Shown: in pieces, positions 52,934-64,000 of the stretch
How positions within the stretch are numbered: position 1 is the stretch's first letter
Layout: each line of letters starts with the position of its first letter
Source: Solen grandis
Lineage: Eukaryota > Mollusca > Bivalvia > Adapedonta > Solenidae
DNA length: 64,000 bases
NCBI GenBank assembly: GCA_021229015.1
Contig: CM037781.1
Span: 37,160,483-37,224,482 of the forward strand
Direction: 5' to 3'
Program-made: the position numbers and the translations under genes
Notes under the pieces: model-generated
What the model was told of the DNA's origin: nothing
Databases searched by the model: none
What the model saw: the letters and a program-made list of their open reading frames with translations, nothing else

Positions 52934-53384
52934 GTTAGAGCATTTAGTCCTTGTGTAAATGAATCTGTCAGTTTCTGTAGGCCTTTCATAATACAATTTG
53001 AGGGGTGAGAGCGAAACTAGGCTAAAGGCTTATATATTTATATGTCACTTAGCCTAATTTGGCTCTCACTCCTAAACATGTATTTCTCAAGATTGACAAT
53101 TTTAGGATTTGTCTGATAAAAAAGTAAATAAACTTACTTTTTTATGTTAATGGAAATTAGTATTTTACAAAACCCATTTTACCATTTGACATGTTGGTAA
53201 ACAGCAGATTCAGAGCAGACGGCTCCATCTAGGAGTTGTTTGATCAGGGTTTTCTCTGTTTGCTCAAACAACATTTTGTTGCAGATTCTTTACAGTCTGC
53301 ACATACTGTTTTTTATGCCATTCAAAGTTTTGTAGAAAAATACTCATCAAGTCATAAATTCGTACATGAATATTCATGAGGTAA

Positions 53385-53480
53385 AGGGTTCCTAGGCTGT
53401 ACCAGTACTTTGCCTTGAGAAGGTCTAAAGATATTCTTGCCTCCAGTGGGGATTGAACCCACAATATTTAAATCCATAGT
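53385..53480 (-). mobile_element. SINE family 1, reverse partial copy
   Basis: On the minus strand: a tgtgggttcaatccccactg B box, ggaggcaagaat, then ggcaaagtactggtacagcc. The 5' part is degraded. Confidence 0.65.
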
Positions 53481-53618
53481 GTTTTAGTCATAAATTGATC
53501 TCCAACTAATTTCAAGTCAAGTGAAACCTTGAGTGTAGAAAGAACACATTTTGTATGTTTGAGTTATATTAACTTAACAGAAATTATAGTAACTCGGTAT
53601 CCATTTTTTTCCCACTAG

Positions 53619-53793
53619 AAAATTGAAGCAGAGTTAGGTACCAAGACCTTAACTCCAAGAAAACGTGCCGAGACCAAGGATTCCTCCACAGATACGGAGA
53701 CTGAGGAGTTAGGCAGTGCCGTATCCGCCCCAGTTACCCAGGCAGAAATTGACCACGCCCAGCAGAAACATGGCATCCTTACACAGGTGGAAG
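53619..53793 (+). CDS. Plus-strand exon R2
   Basis: 175 nt, phase 0 to 1; acceptor tcccactag, donor GAAG|GTAGGT. Joins R1 as QIIE-KIEAELG. Contains a basic patch (TPRKRAETK), an acidic Ser/Thr linker (DSSTDTETEELGSAVSAPV) and resumes as coiled coil (EIDHAQQKHGILTQVE). Confidence 0.8.
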
Positions 53794-54102
53794 GTAGGTG
53801 GTCTGTTATGTTGTGTATTATGTCATGTTGGTGCTCTTTTGACAATACATGTATTCAATATATGTGACAATGAAACTCTCTTTTCCTTCTTGATCTATTA
53901 TAATTCAAAGTTTCCTGGTTTATTGCAGGTTTTATCCTGTTCAGGGTTTTCTATTGCTTTTTCAAATAAGGTCAAGTAATCCTTTGATATATAGATAATG
54001 AGACAAATTTTAAAGGTCATTTCTACATTTTAAGGGTCAAAGTGAAAATTTTATGTGTAATGGAAAACCCAGTTGACCTAGGCATTATAATCTATGAATC
54101 AT

Positions 54103-54245
54103 GGAGGGCACCGTGGTCCAATGGTACGTATCCAATTACGGATCTGAAGGTTGTGGGTTCGAACCCTGTTGGAGGCAAGAACTTTTCATGACCTTCCCAG
54201 GTGCAAAGTACTGGTCCAATCGACGTAAAATAAATAAGTTTAAAC
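54103..54245 (+). mobile_element. tRNA-derived SINE (family 1)
   Basis: gggcaccgtggtccaatggt and gtgggttcgaaccctgttgg form the tRNA-like head; gtgcaaagtactggtccaat is the family body; it ends in an A/T-rich tail. It lies between R2 and R3. Confidence 0.8.
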
Positions 54246-54700
54246 TAATAATCTATGTCTCCATGCATATTGTCCTGAACTGTTTTAGATTTGTTTTTTC
54301 TTTCTCTTGAATGACTGCAACATTGTAAGACCAGGGTAGTAGTCACCTTTAGTGACATAATTATAGGATGCTGTTGTGTTTAAATGTTTTCCAATGAGGT
54401 TTTTTTTGACATAAAGAATTTGTTCACTGTTGTAATGATTGTCATTTGTATTCATATCAGAAGTTCAGAGAAAGATAATTCATGCATAAGAAAATTTTTA
54501 GGTCTTATTAGAGTTGTCTCCCTTTTATCTCTATCTGATAAGTCCGGTTATCTGTTATTTTCTCTCTCTTAAAAATTGTGAAGTAAAACCATGGTGATAA
54601 CTGTTATTTAGATGTATTTCATTGTCCCAGATAAGGTAAAAATTGTAGCAAGGACTGGTCCCTTTACTATCATAATATGAGATATTCTTTTCTATCACAG

Positions 54701-54913
54701 ATGTAAAACAGTCGCTGGAGTCACAGGCTGCAGAGATTGCAGCAGTGCGGGCCCAGATGTTGAGCGAATATGAACAGCTTATGGCGGCAAGGGCAGGCAC
54801 AATGACGTCACAGGAGAGCGAGGTCGAGAGGCTCCAACAGGAGCTGGCGGACCTGCAGGAACAGTATGAGGCTCAGGCGAGGGAAATCCAGGACAAATTT
54901 GATCCTCATCTAG
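54701..54913 (+). CDS. Plus-strand coiled-coil exon R3
   Basis: 213 nt, phase 1 to 1; acceptor ctatcacag, donor CTAG|GTAGAT. Reads DVKQSLESQAAEIAAVRAQM ... VERLQQELADLQEQYEAQAR ... DPHL plus one base. It exits in phase 1, the phase e1 (minus strand, 49117) needs; the join would read HL-G-LIEGY. The next plus-strand exon of this gene was not found by eye in the remaining 9 kb. Confidence 0.8.
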
Positions 54914-55513
54914 GTAGATTTTGTTTTATTTTGTATAATCACACACATACAATTTGAAGACAAAGTATCCCTCTATCTAATCTTTGAGGAAAAAAAAAAT
55001 GTCGGTTTTTACATACTGTAAAATCATTTATCTTCATTAAATTTCATTGATTATGTACCTAAGTCATGGTTTGCACAGGTCTTAAAAAAAACCCTTGAAT
55101 TTGATGTCGGTCTTGAAAATCACATTTTGCCTTATAAACCCTTGAAAAACCCTTGAAATTAACAGAAAGGTCTTGAATAGCTCTTGAATTTGAAATTTCA
55201 ATATTGATCATAAAAAAGTGTTTATCAAGTTAAAAAAAAATCAAGGTTCTTATGTTGCTATTTATGTAGGTACAGTAGAGCTCACTTTTAACAAAATCAT
55301 GGGGACCTTACCAATTATTTCATCTTATTCAAATTTCATCTAACCCATATCACGAAAGTTTTGTTATAAATGTCTCTGTTCTTGCTACTAAAATGATTAG
55401 TGAATAATTCCAATACTTATAAATGAATGGTTACAAAAGGAAATAAATTGTGAGATAAAAGCAGCTATGACCTTGTTTTATAAAATGTATATTTCCGTGT
55501 TTGATATTCATTA

Positions 55514-55775
55514 TTCAGTACAGGGGCCTCTGTGGCCAAGAGGGTAAAGTCACTGACTTTAACACTCACTCAGCCCCACACCGCATGGGTTTGAATCCCG
55601 GCAGGGTCATTCGGATTTTCATGTGAGGAAGCCTTCCAGCTGGCTTGTGGTAGGTCGGTGGTTCTACCCGGATGCCTCCGTGCATTCGGGGTCTTCCTCC
55701 ACCTGTAATCAGCTGGACATCGCTATATGACTGAAATACTGTCGAAGCAATGGTAAACTCAAATAGTCAAGTCAT
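55514..55775 (+). mobile_element. tRNA-headed SINE (family 2), near full length
   Basis: tRNA-like head with an A-box-like gtggccaagagggtaaagtc and a B box gggtttgaatcccggc, then a long body ending actgtcgaagcaatggtaaa and ctcaaatagtcaagtca. A partial reverse copy is at 37519-37640. Confidence 0.75.
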
Positions 55776-55859
55776 TATTCAGTACATGTACACAAGTATG
55801 TATTTAAGAACTTTTGAAAAAGTCACTGATTTTTGTTTATTTTGAGGCTCTTGTGTGTA

Positions 55860-56400
55860 AAATGCTTTGTTCAACAACATGAGTTGCTAAGAAAATACTT
55901 TGTTTGCAATGCCTCCTCGAGGCGACCATTTGCAATAATCAAATTGTTTTCTTTACATAGTGCTTACACTCTAAGGCCAAAGTTGTTTGTTTGCTTGTCT
56001 CAATTCTTACATGAATTAATTAGTGACGTATCATTTTTCGTTGGCATAAAACAGTTCAAATTAATGTTTTGAACAAAATTGGTAAGTTCTCTCGTGCGGG
56101 AATTAAAGTCGCCTGTTAAGTAAACAGATCCAAGTTCAGAGTATTAACGAATACTATTGTTCTGCTCAAAGAAATTATATTCAAACATATCAGAATTAAC
56201 ATTTTTGTATACTGATGAATCCTCAGGCGGTATATAACAAGTATAAATGTAAGCATCACTGTCACAATTTAAGTATTCTTCTTTTATTTTAAACCAAATA
56301 ATTCCGTTAAAATCAACATTTATGAGTTCAATTTTTTCCATTATAAGGTCATTTTTATAAAACACAGCATGTATGTGAGTGACATTCGTTTATTATTCAC
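55860..56400 (-). pseudogene. Decayed LINE (non-LTR retrotransposon) endonuclease fragment
   Basis: On the minus strand, 56365-56144 reads IIWFKIKEEYLNCDSDAYIY followed by CYIPPEDSSVYKN, the usual layout of LINE APE-type endonucleases. After an in-frame stop comes a GDFNSRT motif (compare GDFNART), and then ALCKENNLIIANGRL, like the ...GLRIVNGR segment. There are several stops and no reverse transcriptase nearby. It is a dead fragment inside the nested stack. Confidence 0.7.
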
Positions 56401-58643
56401 ACAAAACTGCCTTTCTGCTGGCAAAAATTGATTATGTAATGACATACATATAGTTGGGTGCTGTTTACCGCCCGAGGTGACCAACATTTGTGAACACTTG
56501 TCAAACTGTGATAATGACGGTCAATTTTGTGTTAACCGAATCATTTCACAGGTAAACTTTAAGCATAGGGACCTACAAATTTTTTTTTGTCTTAGCCGAT
56601 TTTTCACTTTTCCGATTTTATCTTATGTGGGCTGGGGTCCATAGAAATAATGAAGAAAGTAGACGGGGGAATGACTTTATTTTGTATAAAGCGGTATTTT
56701 GTTTTATCCGATTTTGTTATAAGTAAGCTTTACTGTATTTAATTTTGAATTTTAAGACCTTAAAAAAAAACACTTGAACAAACCTTAAATTTTGCCCCAG
56801 AAAATTTGTATGAACCATGTAAGTGAATTTCGTGGGGATCTATGTTCTAGAAAATGTGAGGTCTATATAAGATTAGTGGGGATTAATTTTCGTGGATAAA
56901 ACCCTCCATAAAATTGACGAAAATTAGTGTCCCATGAAAATTAATGAATTTACAGTAAGTGAAGGGATACCTGGAAAGTTGATACAGTAAAACTGTGATA
57001 GAAAGAGGACAAGGTTCTCCCAAGTATCACTCCAGCTTACTTGAGATATATTACGAGAAACAGATGGAAAACATACTTATTTCAAATTTGCCGTTTTCGG
57101 AACATTTCAGTTTTCCCCAAACAGTCCTCAGATTATTGCAGTTTTACTTATCATTAGTCAACATCATTTTTTTCCCTCAAATCTGGATAGTTTTTGGATC
57201 AGAAAAAAATATATCATATTGAGGGCTGATCATGTAACTTTTCCATCTCTTCTATTTCTATAATTATGTAATTGGAATAGCTTTATTGTCAGCCCTCGAA
57301 ATGTGCACCTACGAATCAGGGTTTTCATTGGTAACAGATTGCAGATCAAAAATATCAGTTAAAATCAAATATAAATATGTTACTTTTTGGGGTAATATTA
57401 CAGTTTTGAATGTCCAAAAGCTCCCTTGACTCATGGCCAAATCAGTTGTTTTTTAAAAAAATCAAAAAAAATCTTGTTATATTTATTAATGAAAACCCTG
57501 CAAATAAATAGAAAGAGAGAGTTCAGGATGAGACATGATATTACTTGCTTTCATGTAGTCTGAAAGTAATGAGTGTGTGACTATAAAAGTTAGGTAAAAC
57601 TCACGGAGGCTATACAGTGAACAGCTACTATGACAACAGTGTAAGCCATGAAGGACAATAGTTTGACCACACCATCTGGAGTAAGGAATCTGGTTATCTT
57701 TTGTTAACTCAAGTAGAATGATTCCTCTGCAGGGACCCATGAAATGTAGATTAATAATGTGCAAATAAACAGCACTGATTGACAGCACATTATTGTAAAC
57801 ACTTCAGTAAAAGATCAAGTCTGTGGCACCTGTCATATTTAACCTTTAGCACATGAAAATCTTTTAGGAATATGATCAATGTGATTAGTATAAAACCATG
57901 TCAACCGTTGACTCATTTGCTGACTGAATAGGGTAGACACAGTTCAATTCTCATTAATAGGTTTAAATTAGAAATTAACAATATAAAGTAGGTCCAGGTT
58001 GAGAATAGCTTCCATTCAAATGATAAAACAGGGTCTAATTACAGTAGCAAATTGACAGCTGTCTGGTTCACTACTGTGTTCAGTATGGTATATTCATTAC
58101 ATGCCTGAATACCAGTCTAATTGACCCCTGATTACTTCCTGATGCCCCGGTGACAGTTGCTGCCTGAGCCATTAGGGGATCAGCCCCTAGGGGCCTGGCA
58201 GGGGTTGTGTTCCCCTTGATGTTGCTTATCTGATGGTGCAGGTTGTGATACAATCAGGTTAATGCAATCTGAGAATTGTAGACTGCCCAAGCTGGGTAGT
58301 CAAAAACACATTTGTCAGGTATTCCCTCATGGCATGCATGGTTACTTGGTTTGAAAGGTTTTGTTGTGATTAAATGTATTTGTGAATCACACTAACAATC
58401 TGAAATATATCTAGAATGATGTTAAATGAAGTTATTAGAGATAACTACAATTTATTGATGGTAGTGATGATGATTATGATGGATATACCATTTTCCTGTA
58501 AAAATGGAAATGTTTCAGACTGTGTGAAAAAATATTTCATGCTTTCAGTGAAGGTCTTGAGATATGGATGAGATTGTGATTAAGAAAAAAATAAATAATC
58601 TAATATCCTCAATATATCTCAGAATTTGTGAAAATGTTTGTAA

Positions 58644-58832
58644 CACTTTAAAATCATTAATTTTCACTAACATTAAATTTCGTTGATGATGTACTTCTGA
58701 GAATTTCAAGGTACATTTAACCTTGAATTCATATTGTAGAAACATGAGGTTTAAACAAGGAACACTTTCATGGAAAACTCCATAAAATTAAGGAAAATTA
58801 GAGTCCCAAGAAAATAAATGATATAACAGTAA
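58644..58832. mobile_element. MITE related to element A (ttaaaatcattaattttcac)
   Basis: Mirror ends taaaatcattaattttcact and aaataaatgatataacagta, with an internal tccataaaattaaggaaaat segment shared with 56905-56935. About 190 bp, diverged. Confidence 0.6.
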
Positions 58833-59631
58833 AAAGGAAGAATCCTCTAGCAATAAAGATTAAAACTGGAGAAAATTTGACTCTTGATTAAAGAAGCTGA
58901 TCTTTAAAGAAGATACAGGACACTGTTCTAACACTCTCTCTCGAACCTCTGTCAAGCAATTGAAATCTTGTAGTACCCAACAGATTTCCCTGGTGTTCTG
59001 GTAGGGTTTCATAGTCTCCCTCCTTTCGGATAAGTTGTTCAGTTTGAAGTGTTGAGATTTTATCTTGAAGCTATCTATGTACCAGTACACCTGGTATGTT
59101 GCTAGTGAAAATGGAGATCTGATTTTAATGATTAAAGATTGGAGTTGAGTAAAATAGAAAGTTGTTTTATATTTTGCTGATCTGAAATGATTTCTGGTAA
59201 ATTTAATGTTGATCATTTTCAGATAATTTAAAAAAATAGAAAAGAAATTAGGGTATGCTAAAGATTAGATAAATAAGATAATGGATTTATGTTTCATAGT
59301 CAGGAAGTAACACCCTAAATCATTGCTGTTTGATTATATATTATTTCTATTCTGGCAGTATGATCATAGATTGATAAGAAAAGAATACTTGAAAATATGT
59401 TATTTTTATAAATGATACATGTATTACAAAGTAGACCTTGTTACCAAGAATGACCCTTCAAAGGAACATTGCTCTCATTTCCAAATGGATAAATGCACCT
59501 GACCTTGTCTGTTATGACAAGTGTTCTCGTCTGGGTCAGCTTATGTATTGTCTGTCTTCATAACATGCATCAAACATGCAGTGTCAGCTGCAGGACTGAC
59601 TGATAAGCCTGTGTGGCTGAGTCATGTGACT

Positions 59632-59665
59632 AGTCTATAAATAGAATAGAGGAAGTAGCATCATA
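59632..59665 (+). promoter_or_regulatory. Candidate TATA-box promoter
   Basis: A canonical TATAAATAG lies about 30 bases upstream of a plausible initiator (around 59665). Further down, at about 60055, there is a usable donor (TGT|GTAAGA), and the candidate start exon is at 61.8 kb. Together these could make a 5' UTR exon and a first coding exon. Purely a motif reading; AT-rich DNA throws up such motifs by chance. Confidence 0.25.
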
Positions 59666-61797
59666 GTTGTACCTGACTACTGTTGGTTTACCTTGGTACT
59701 GAAGATACACGTGTGTAAAGGAGGTGTCCTGGTACACACACAGTGGTGATGATAGAACTACAAAAACAACACTGTAACATTGTCTTTGTGTTGTGAATTC
59801 CTAGAAAATTTTGGATACCTCAAACTTTCTTCTGGAATGGGTGTTTATACTTAAGTTTGCCGTATATTTACAGTGGTAGTTTGATCTTCTGATCTGATAG
59901 GGAAAGAGATTATTATCCAAGGGATCGTGTTGCACAGAGCGAAACTAAAAACTTCTGGTTTTAATTAGACGAGAATGGATACTTGTTTTAAGTTAATTGG
60001 CAATGTACCGGAATCAGTTTTAAATAGATTAAGTTGATCTGTGGCTTTGAAGCTGTGTAAGAACAAGATTTTGTGTGATATTGGATGTTACCTGGTTTAG
60101 ATTTGGTATACTGGAATATTGCTAATGAAATTAGAATTTAATTAAATTTTTTTTAAAAAATAAAATTGATTATCATAGAGATATGTGTGATACACATGGG
60201 CAATAATTATACAGAATACCAAACATTCTGGCCATGCCTATAATTATGTAATTTCAGAATTAAATATTGTAACAGAATATGAATAAATATAACTTCTGTA
60301 TATCCAATAATGATAAAGTTTGAATGTTTTTTATCATAAAAAAGTGAGTTAGGTCATAATTTATAGTGGATTACTGATTTGGTTGAAACCAATCTTTATA
60401 TGATTTACAAGTGAGGAAAACATAATGTATCTCCTGCAAAATTCTTTCATTTAGCGTGGACCTCAAGTTTTCTGAAACATTTATCCAAGTATATGTATGA
60501 TAGTGTCATGAAATAACTGTTAATACAGAATCTCAAAATTTAATGTCCATGTAAAACTGATTGTTTTATAGTATCTGTCGTTGATACATGAAAAAAAGTT
60601 CATGAATGTCATTTGCTCCCATAAGTGCAAGTTTTGCATGGTTTGGCTTTATTTTTAGCAAGTTTCTAACATATATATAGGGACAGTGTTAAGGATTCTT
60701 TGGTTTAGAGACAAGGTATCTCATAGACAGAAAAAGTAATTAAACTGGGGATTAAAAGTGGAATGATTTATTGCTGACATTAGGGGAAGCATTAAAAAGA
60801 TTTACTTTTTTTTCTCAAGTGAAATAAAAATTGATAAGTCTGGAATTCTGATAAAAATGACTTGCTTACTAAGGGGTTATGCAGGCATTCCAGTCATGAA
60901 GCAATAAGAGAAAAAAATGGAATTCTCAATTCAAAATCACACTTAATAGGTCAGACTGTTACAGCTTAAAGCATGTGACCTCAGTTACAGACCCCCCCCC
61001 CCCAATCCCATTACCAGGGCATATGTTTGTTTCACCTCTGTCTATTTCTTCTAATTGCCTTCTGTCTAGGGACTGGGCTATAATGTAATGCTTCAGGAAG
61101 TGCAGTTCAATTAATTAAGCTAATATAGTCTTCCCCAGTCTCTGGTCTGACAGTGAGGGAGGGTGCACTATGGAATTCCAGTCATCTGGTCAAAAAATGT
61201 GGATTTTAATGATTTTACGGTCTGCATCATGTTTGGCTATGTGATTGTTGTGTATGAATTTGGCTGCAGGGCTGTCTGATGCGTTATTGCTGTACATGCG
61301 CTAGGAGCTATTGATACACATGCATTTGGGAGTTATCAGTACACATGTATATGCATTTTGGAGGCCATTGACTACCTACAGTGAGGAATCTTTTATGTGT
61401 ATCAGGTAATTTAAACTTTGGTTAAGAATTTAAAATTTTTTAGGAGTTTGTTAATCTTGTTGCTATTTTAGGAAGTGGTAAGGTGGAAGGAAAAATAATA
61501 TGCAACATTCGTTAAGAATTTAATAAAAAGTAAAAAAAAAAAATATTTATGAAAAATCTTGCAGTTATAGAAATTTTTTAGACTGCAATGTGACTGAATG
61601 CAGACATCTTAAAAAAAAAGGAAAAGATTCAACAATGTGGATTGTGTTACTTGTGTATGGACATGTTTCTGGTAGACCAAGTGAGAGAAATTCCATCTGA
61701 TCTATCTGATTCTAATCAACACTTGTCTGGATGTGTGAAAGAATAAGATGAGGCTCACGATAATGTTAAAGAGAGAACTGTTGAGACTGCTATCATC

Positions 61798-61882
61798 ATG
61801 TATCAAGTGAATTTTGTGGTGAACAGGTTCTTAAGAGAACTGGACAAAAAATCATCCAAAGGATTAAACAAGAAACAACTTG
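61798..61882 (+). CDS. Possible start exon with strong splice donor
   Basis: ATG at 61798 opens a short frame (MYQVNFVVNRFLRELDKKSS, then KGLNKKQL) that ends in a perfect donor, CTTG|GTAAGT, with a stop three codons into the intron. The frame stays open upstream to 61747 without another ATG. I do not recognise the peptide. It could be the first coding exon of a plus-strand gene continuing right of the window, or chance. Confidence 0.3.
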
Positions 61883-62271
61883 GTAAGTGAATAAATAAAT
61901 TTGAAAAAAAAAAAAGATATTTACATGTATTGTTGATTTTAACCATTCTGATTATAATACTCAAACGTATTCTAAAAAATGTTTTTTATTCAAACAAATG
62001 GAAAGAAAGGGATACTGCTCTTGAATACCTACTTATAATACTGCTGCAGGGAAAAGATTAAACCCACATTTCTGAACTAGCTACCAAATGCAAAGCTGGA
62101 ATGACCCTAGATCAAAACTGATTACATTGGTGAAAAGTCAGTGCATTAATCTCTATACTAGGCTGCAATACACCCAGTGTACATTATGCTAGAACCGTAT
62201 CAAACATTCTTTCTTTTAACCTTTTACCTCATGAATATTTGTGTACAAATTAATGACTTGATGAACGTTAT

Positions 62272-62425
62272 GGTAAAGTCCCTGTAATAATTACGCTACA
62301 TTTTGGACCTTGTGGCCTTTCACAGAGATAACCAAGGTTTCCTAATGTTCCAATAAGGTACCTTGGCTATCTTGGTAGAGTTTAAGTGGTCCAAGACGTA
62401 GTGGAACCATTACAGGGACTTTACC
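62272..62425. mobile_element. Fold-back MITE, ~154 bp
   Basis: GGTAAAGTCCCTGTAAT at the left is the exact reverse complement of ATTACAGGGACTTTACC at the right. Complementarity continues inwards with gaps (ctacattttggacc against ggtccaagacgtag). It would fold into one long hairpin. Confidence 0.75.
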
Positions 62426-62842
62426 TTAATACTCTGAATTTGAAATGGTCTATGAAACATTGGATTTTTCTTAAATGTGCAGACTGTGTAAGCTATCATA
62501 TTTCAATTTAATCATATTCTGTTTTTCATGTATGTGAATTATAATAATATTTGATTAATAAATATCTTAGAACTAAACAGAGGAGACCCTGATCAGACAG
62601 CTCCTTTCCTGGAACTATCTGATCTGGGTTTGCTCTGTTTTCCCATACACTAAAATATGTCTCTGTTTAGTGTTAAAAGGGTTAAACAATTTTGAAGCAG
62701 AGAGATCGAAGCACAATTTGGTTGATAATAACTGGCAGGTTGTTTTAGTTTCTTTTCATATATAGATCATTGTTCTGATGGTTCGTATCATGGTAATTAT
62801 GATCAAGATTGTAACGTATAAAATGATAAAAACCTATTGGTT

Positions 62843-62884
62843 AATACTGTCGGTGGGACATTAAACCCAACAAACAAACAAAAC
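62843..62884 (+). mobile_element. SINE tail remnant
   Basis: atactgtcggtgggacatta followed by aacccaacaaacaaacaaa, a tail common on mollusc SINEs. The reverse form (tttgtttgttgggtttaaca) occurs at 8290-8309. Confidence 0.5.
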
Positions 62885-64000
62885 CCATTGGTTGGTACAT
62901 ATAAAATTTGAATTAATTTGTGTATGCCAGGTACTTATGCATGGCATCTGTACTTTTCATATGTCAATAAAGCAATTTGCTGAAAGGACCATCAAAGTAA
63001 ATATTTGCATAGTTGTACCTGAATGACTAAGCATGATTTACTGGTCATGAAGCTAGCGACCCTGTTTCTGAGTTTATGATTATATACCATAGAAATAAAA
63101 ATTTTGTGATGTACAGTAAAATTCTGTAGATTTTATCATGTCACTACCAGTCATTTAAGTTACCATGCACTATATCCTGGTATATACGTCCAAAATAATA
63201 GGGAGAATATGTGTGAAATTAATTTGCACCTTGAGATGATGATCATGTAGCAAGTTTTAAATCTTAAGCTGCAGGGTCAAGGTCACTGTTGCAAAATAGA
63301 AAAGGAAGAAACTCATTGATTGAGAATTAAAGATTATTATGATTAAAAACATGTTGTATGCAGTTCTGTTTGTATGTTTCTTACATGAAAACATCTAAAT
63401 ACAGTGTTTGCATCACAGCAAGATTGAAACAGATAATTACCAATTGATGGGATATTATACTGACACTGTACTTTCATTTTGTACTTAAGTGTTGTCATAA
63501 AGAAGATATGTCTGCTGCGTCTTAGTGTATAAAAAGTATGAATTGACTGGGAATTTCCACCTCAGTTTTGCATTATCACGTCATTGGTGGACTTTAAACA
63601 ACCGAAATGATTTCAAATTTCATCAAAAAAGATGAAATGGCATTATAAAGGAATGTAACTCTGATGAAAATAGTGATATGAATTTTGAATTACCTCCCTT
63701 GCTCCAATGCTTTCCATTGATTGTCTGTTGTCACAGGTATTTCATTCACTTGGTTCCCACTTGAGGCTGTATAGACCATGCCTGACTGCCAGCATCATAT
63801 TGATCTTGGTCCAAATCAATATTTTGAACTTTATCCACCCATTAATATTACCTTGAATGCATCCATGTAAGGGGTTGAATTATTAACTATGACTTCAGAC
63901 TCTGAGTTATAACATGTTGCACTCATATGCTGGTGTTTAGCTGAATTTCCAGTTGGATTCTGGCAGCATTTAAAGTAACACTAGGATAAGTTCTACAGAT

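Larger units (their letters stand above)
55271..56738. mobile_element. Inner element C of the nested stack (pogo-like termini)
   Basis: The left terminus CAGTAGAGCTCACTTTTAAC mirrors the right (on the other strand CAGTAAAGCTTACTTATAAC), next to TA. Between A and C is a middle layer whose ends mirror each other (catggtttgcacaggtctta at 55065; aagacctt ... tgaaccatg near 56755-56818). Inside C sit a SINE and a LINE fragment. Confidence 0.65.
55015..56957. mobile_element. Outer element A of a nested transposon stack
   Basis: TACTGTAAAATCATTTATCTT at the left and AATTAATGAATTTACAGTA at the right are mirror termini, 1.9 kb apart. Everything between about 55073 and 56810 looks like later insertions. 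A solo relative lies at 58644-58832. Confidence 0.65.
56958..64000. other. Right end, mostly unassigned
   Basis: Two small MITEs, a SINE tail, a candidate promoter and one candidate exon, as listed. Otherwise AT-rich sequence without recognisable genes; short frames have no splice or family support. Confidence 0.5.

Overview
The window is eukaryotic nuclear DNA: AT-rich, intron-rich, and full of short DNA transposons, tRNA-headed SINEs, microsatellites and one 100-N scaffold gap (50001-50100). No bacterial-style genes are present. A lophotrochozoan, most likely a bivalve mollusc, fits best. This rests on the diverged AKAP9/pericentrin-type gene and on repeat types familiar from bivalves (helentron-like tandem elements, SINEs ending in a 'gtgggacattaaaccc'-type tail). 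The species call is inference.

Almost everything from 49117 down to 4968 is one minus-strand gene. I could chain 28 coding exons (e1-e28, about 8.45 kb of coding sequence, about 2,800 codons) by reading splice sites and codon phase. Every junction is phase-compatible. The product is a very long coiled-coil scaffold whose blocks match, in order, the C-terminal half of AKAP9/pericentrin-family proteins (centrosome and Golgi PKA/gamma-tubulin scaffolds). The C-terminal PACT targeting region is not here and should lie left of position 1; the N-terminal part is missing too. Notable parts are an exon with PPSPP-punctuated coiled-coil repeats (e15), a large disordered Q/R/D/S/G-rich insertion (e18), a GC-AG intron, very small phase-symmetric exons, and a read-through of e1 that would give a short tail-anchored isoform. 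Four sites need a one-base correction to keep frame. The phase arithmetic of the exons independently demands exactly those corrections, so assembly indels are the likeliest cause.

Right of the gap the strand flips. Three good coiled-coil exons (R1-R3, 52860-54913) lie on the plus strand. They look like the same type of protein, and R3 ends in the phase e1 needs, so the right contig may be inverted relative to the left one; a second, divergent gene is the alternative. Further right, 55-57 kb is a stack of nested transposons. 59.6-61.9 kb holds a speculative TATA promoter and a small exon ending in a perfect splice donor.

The introns hold the mobile DNA: eight copies of a TTAA-flanked MITE (piggyBac-like), a 4.1-kb helentron-like element made of about nine ~450-bp units loaded with TGACGTCA palindromes (17745-21891), several terminal-inverted-repeat elements, SINEs, and minisatellites, two of which abut splice sites or the assembly gap.
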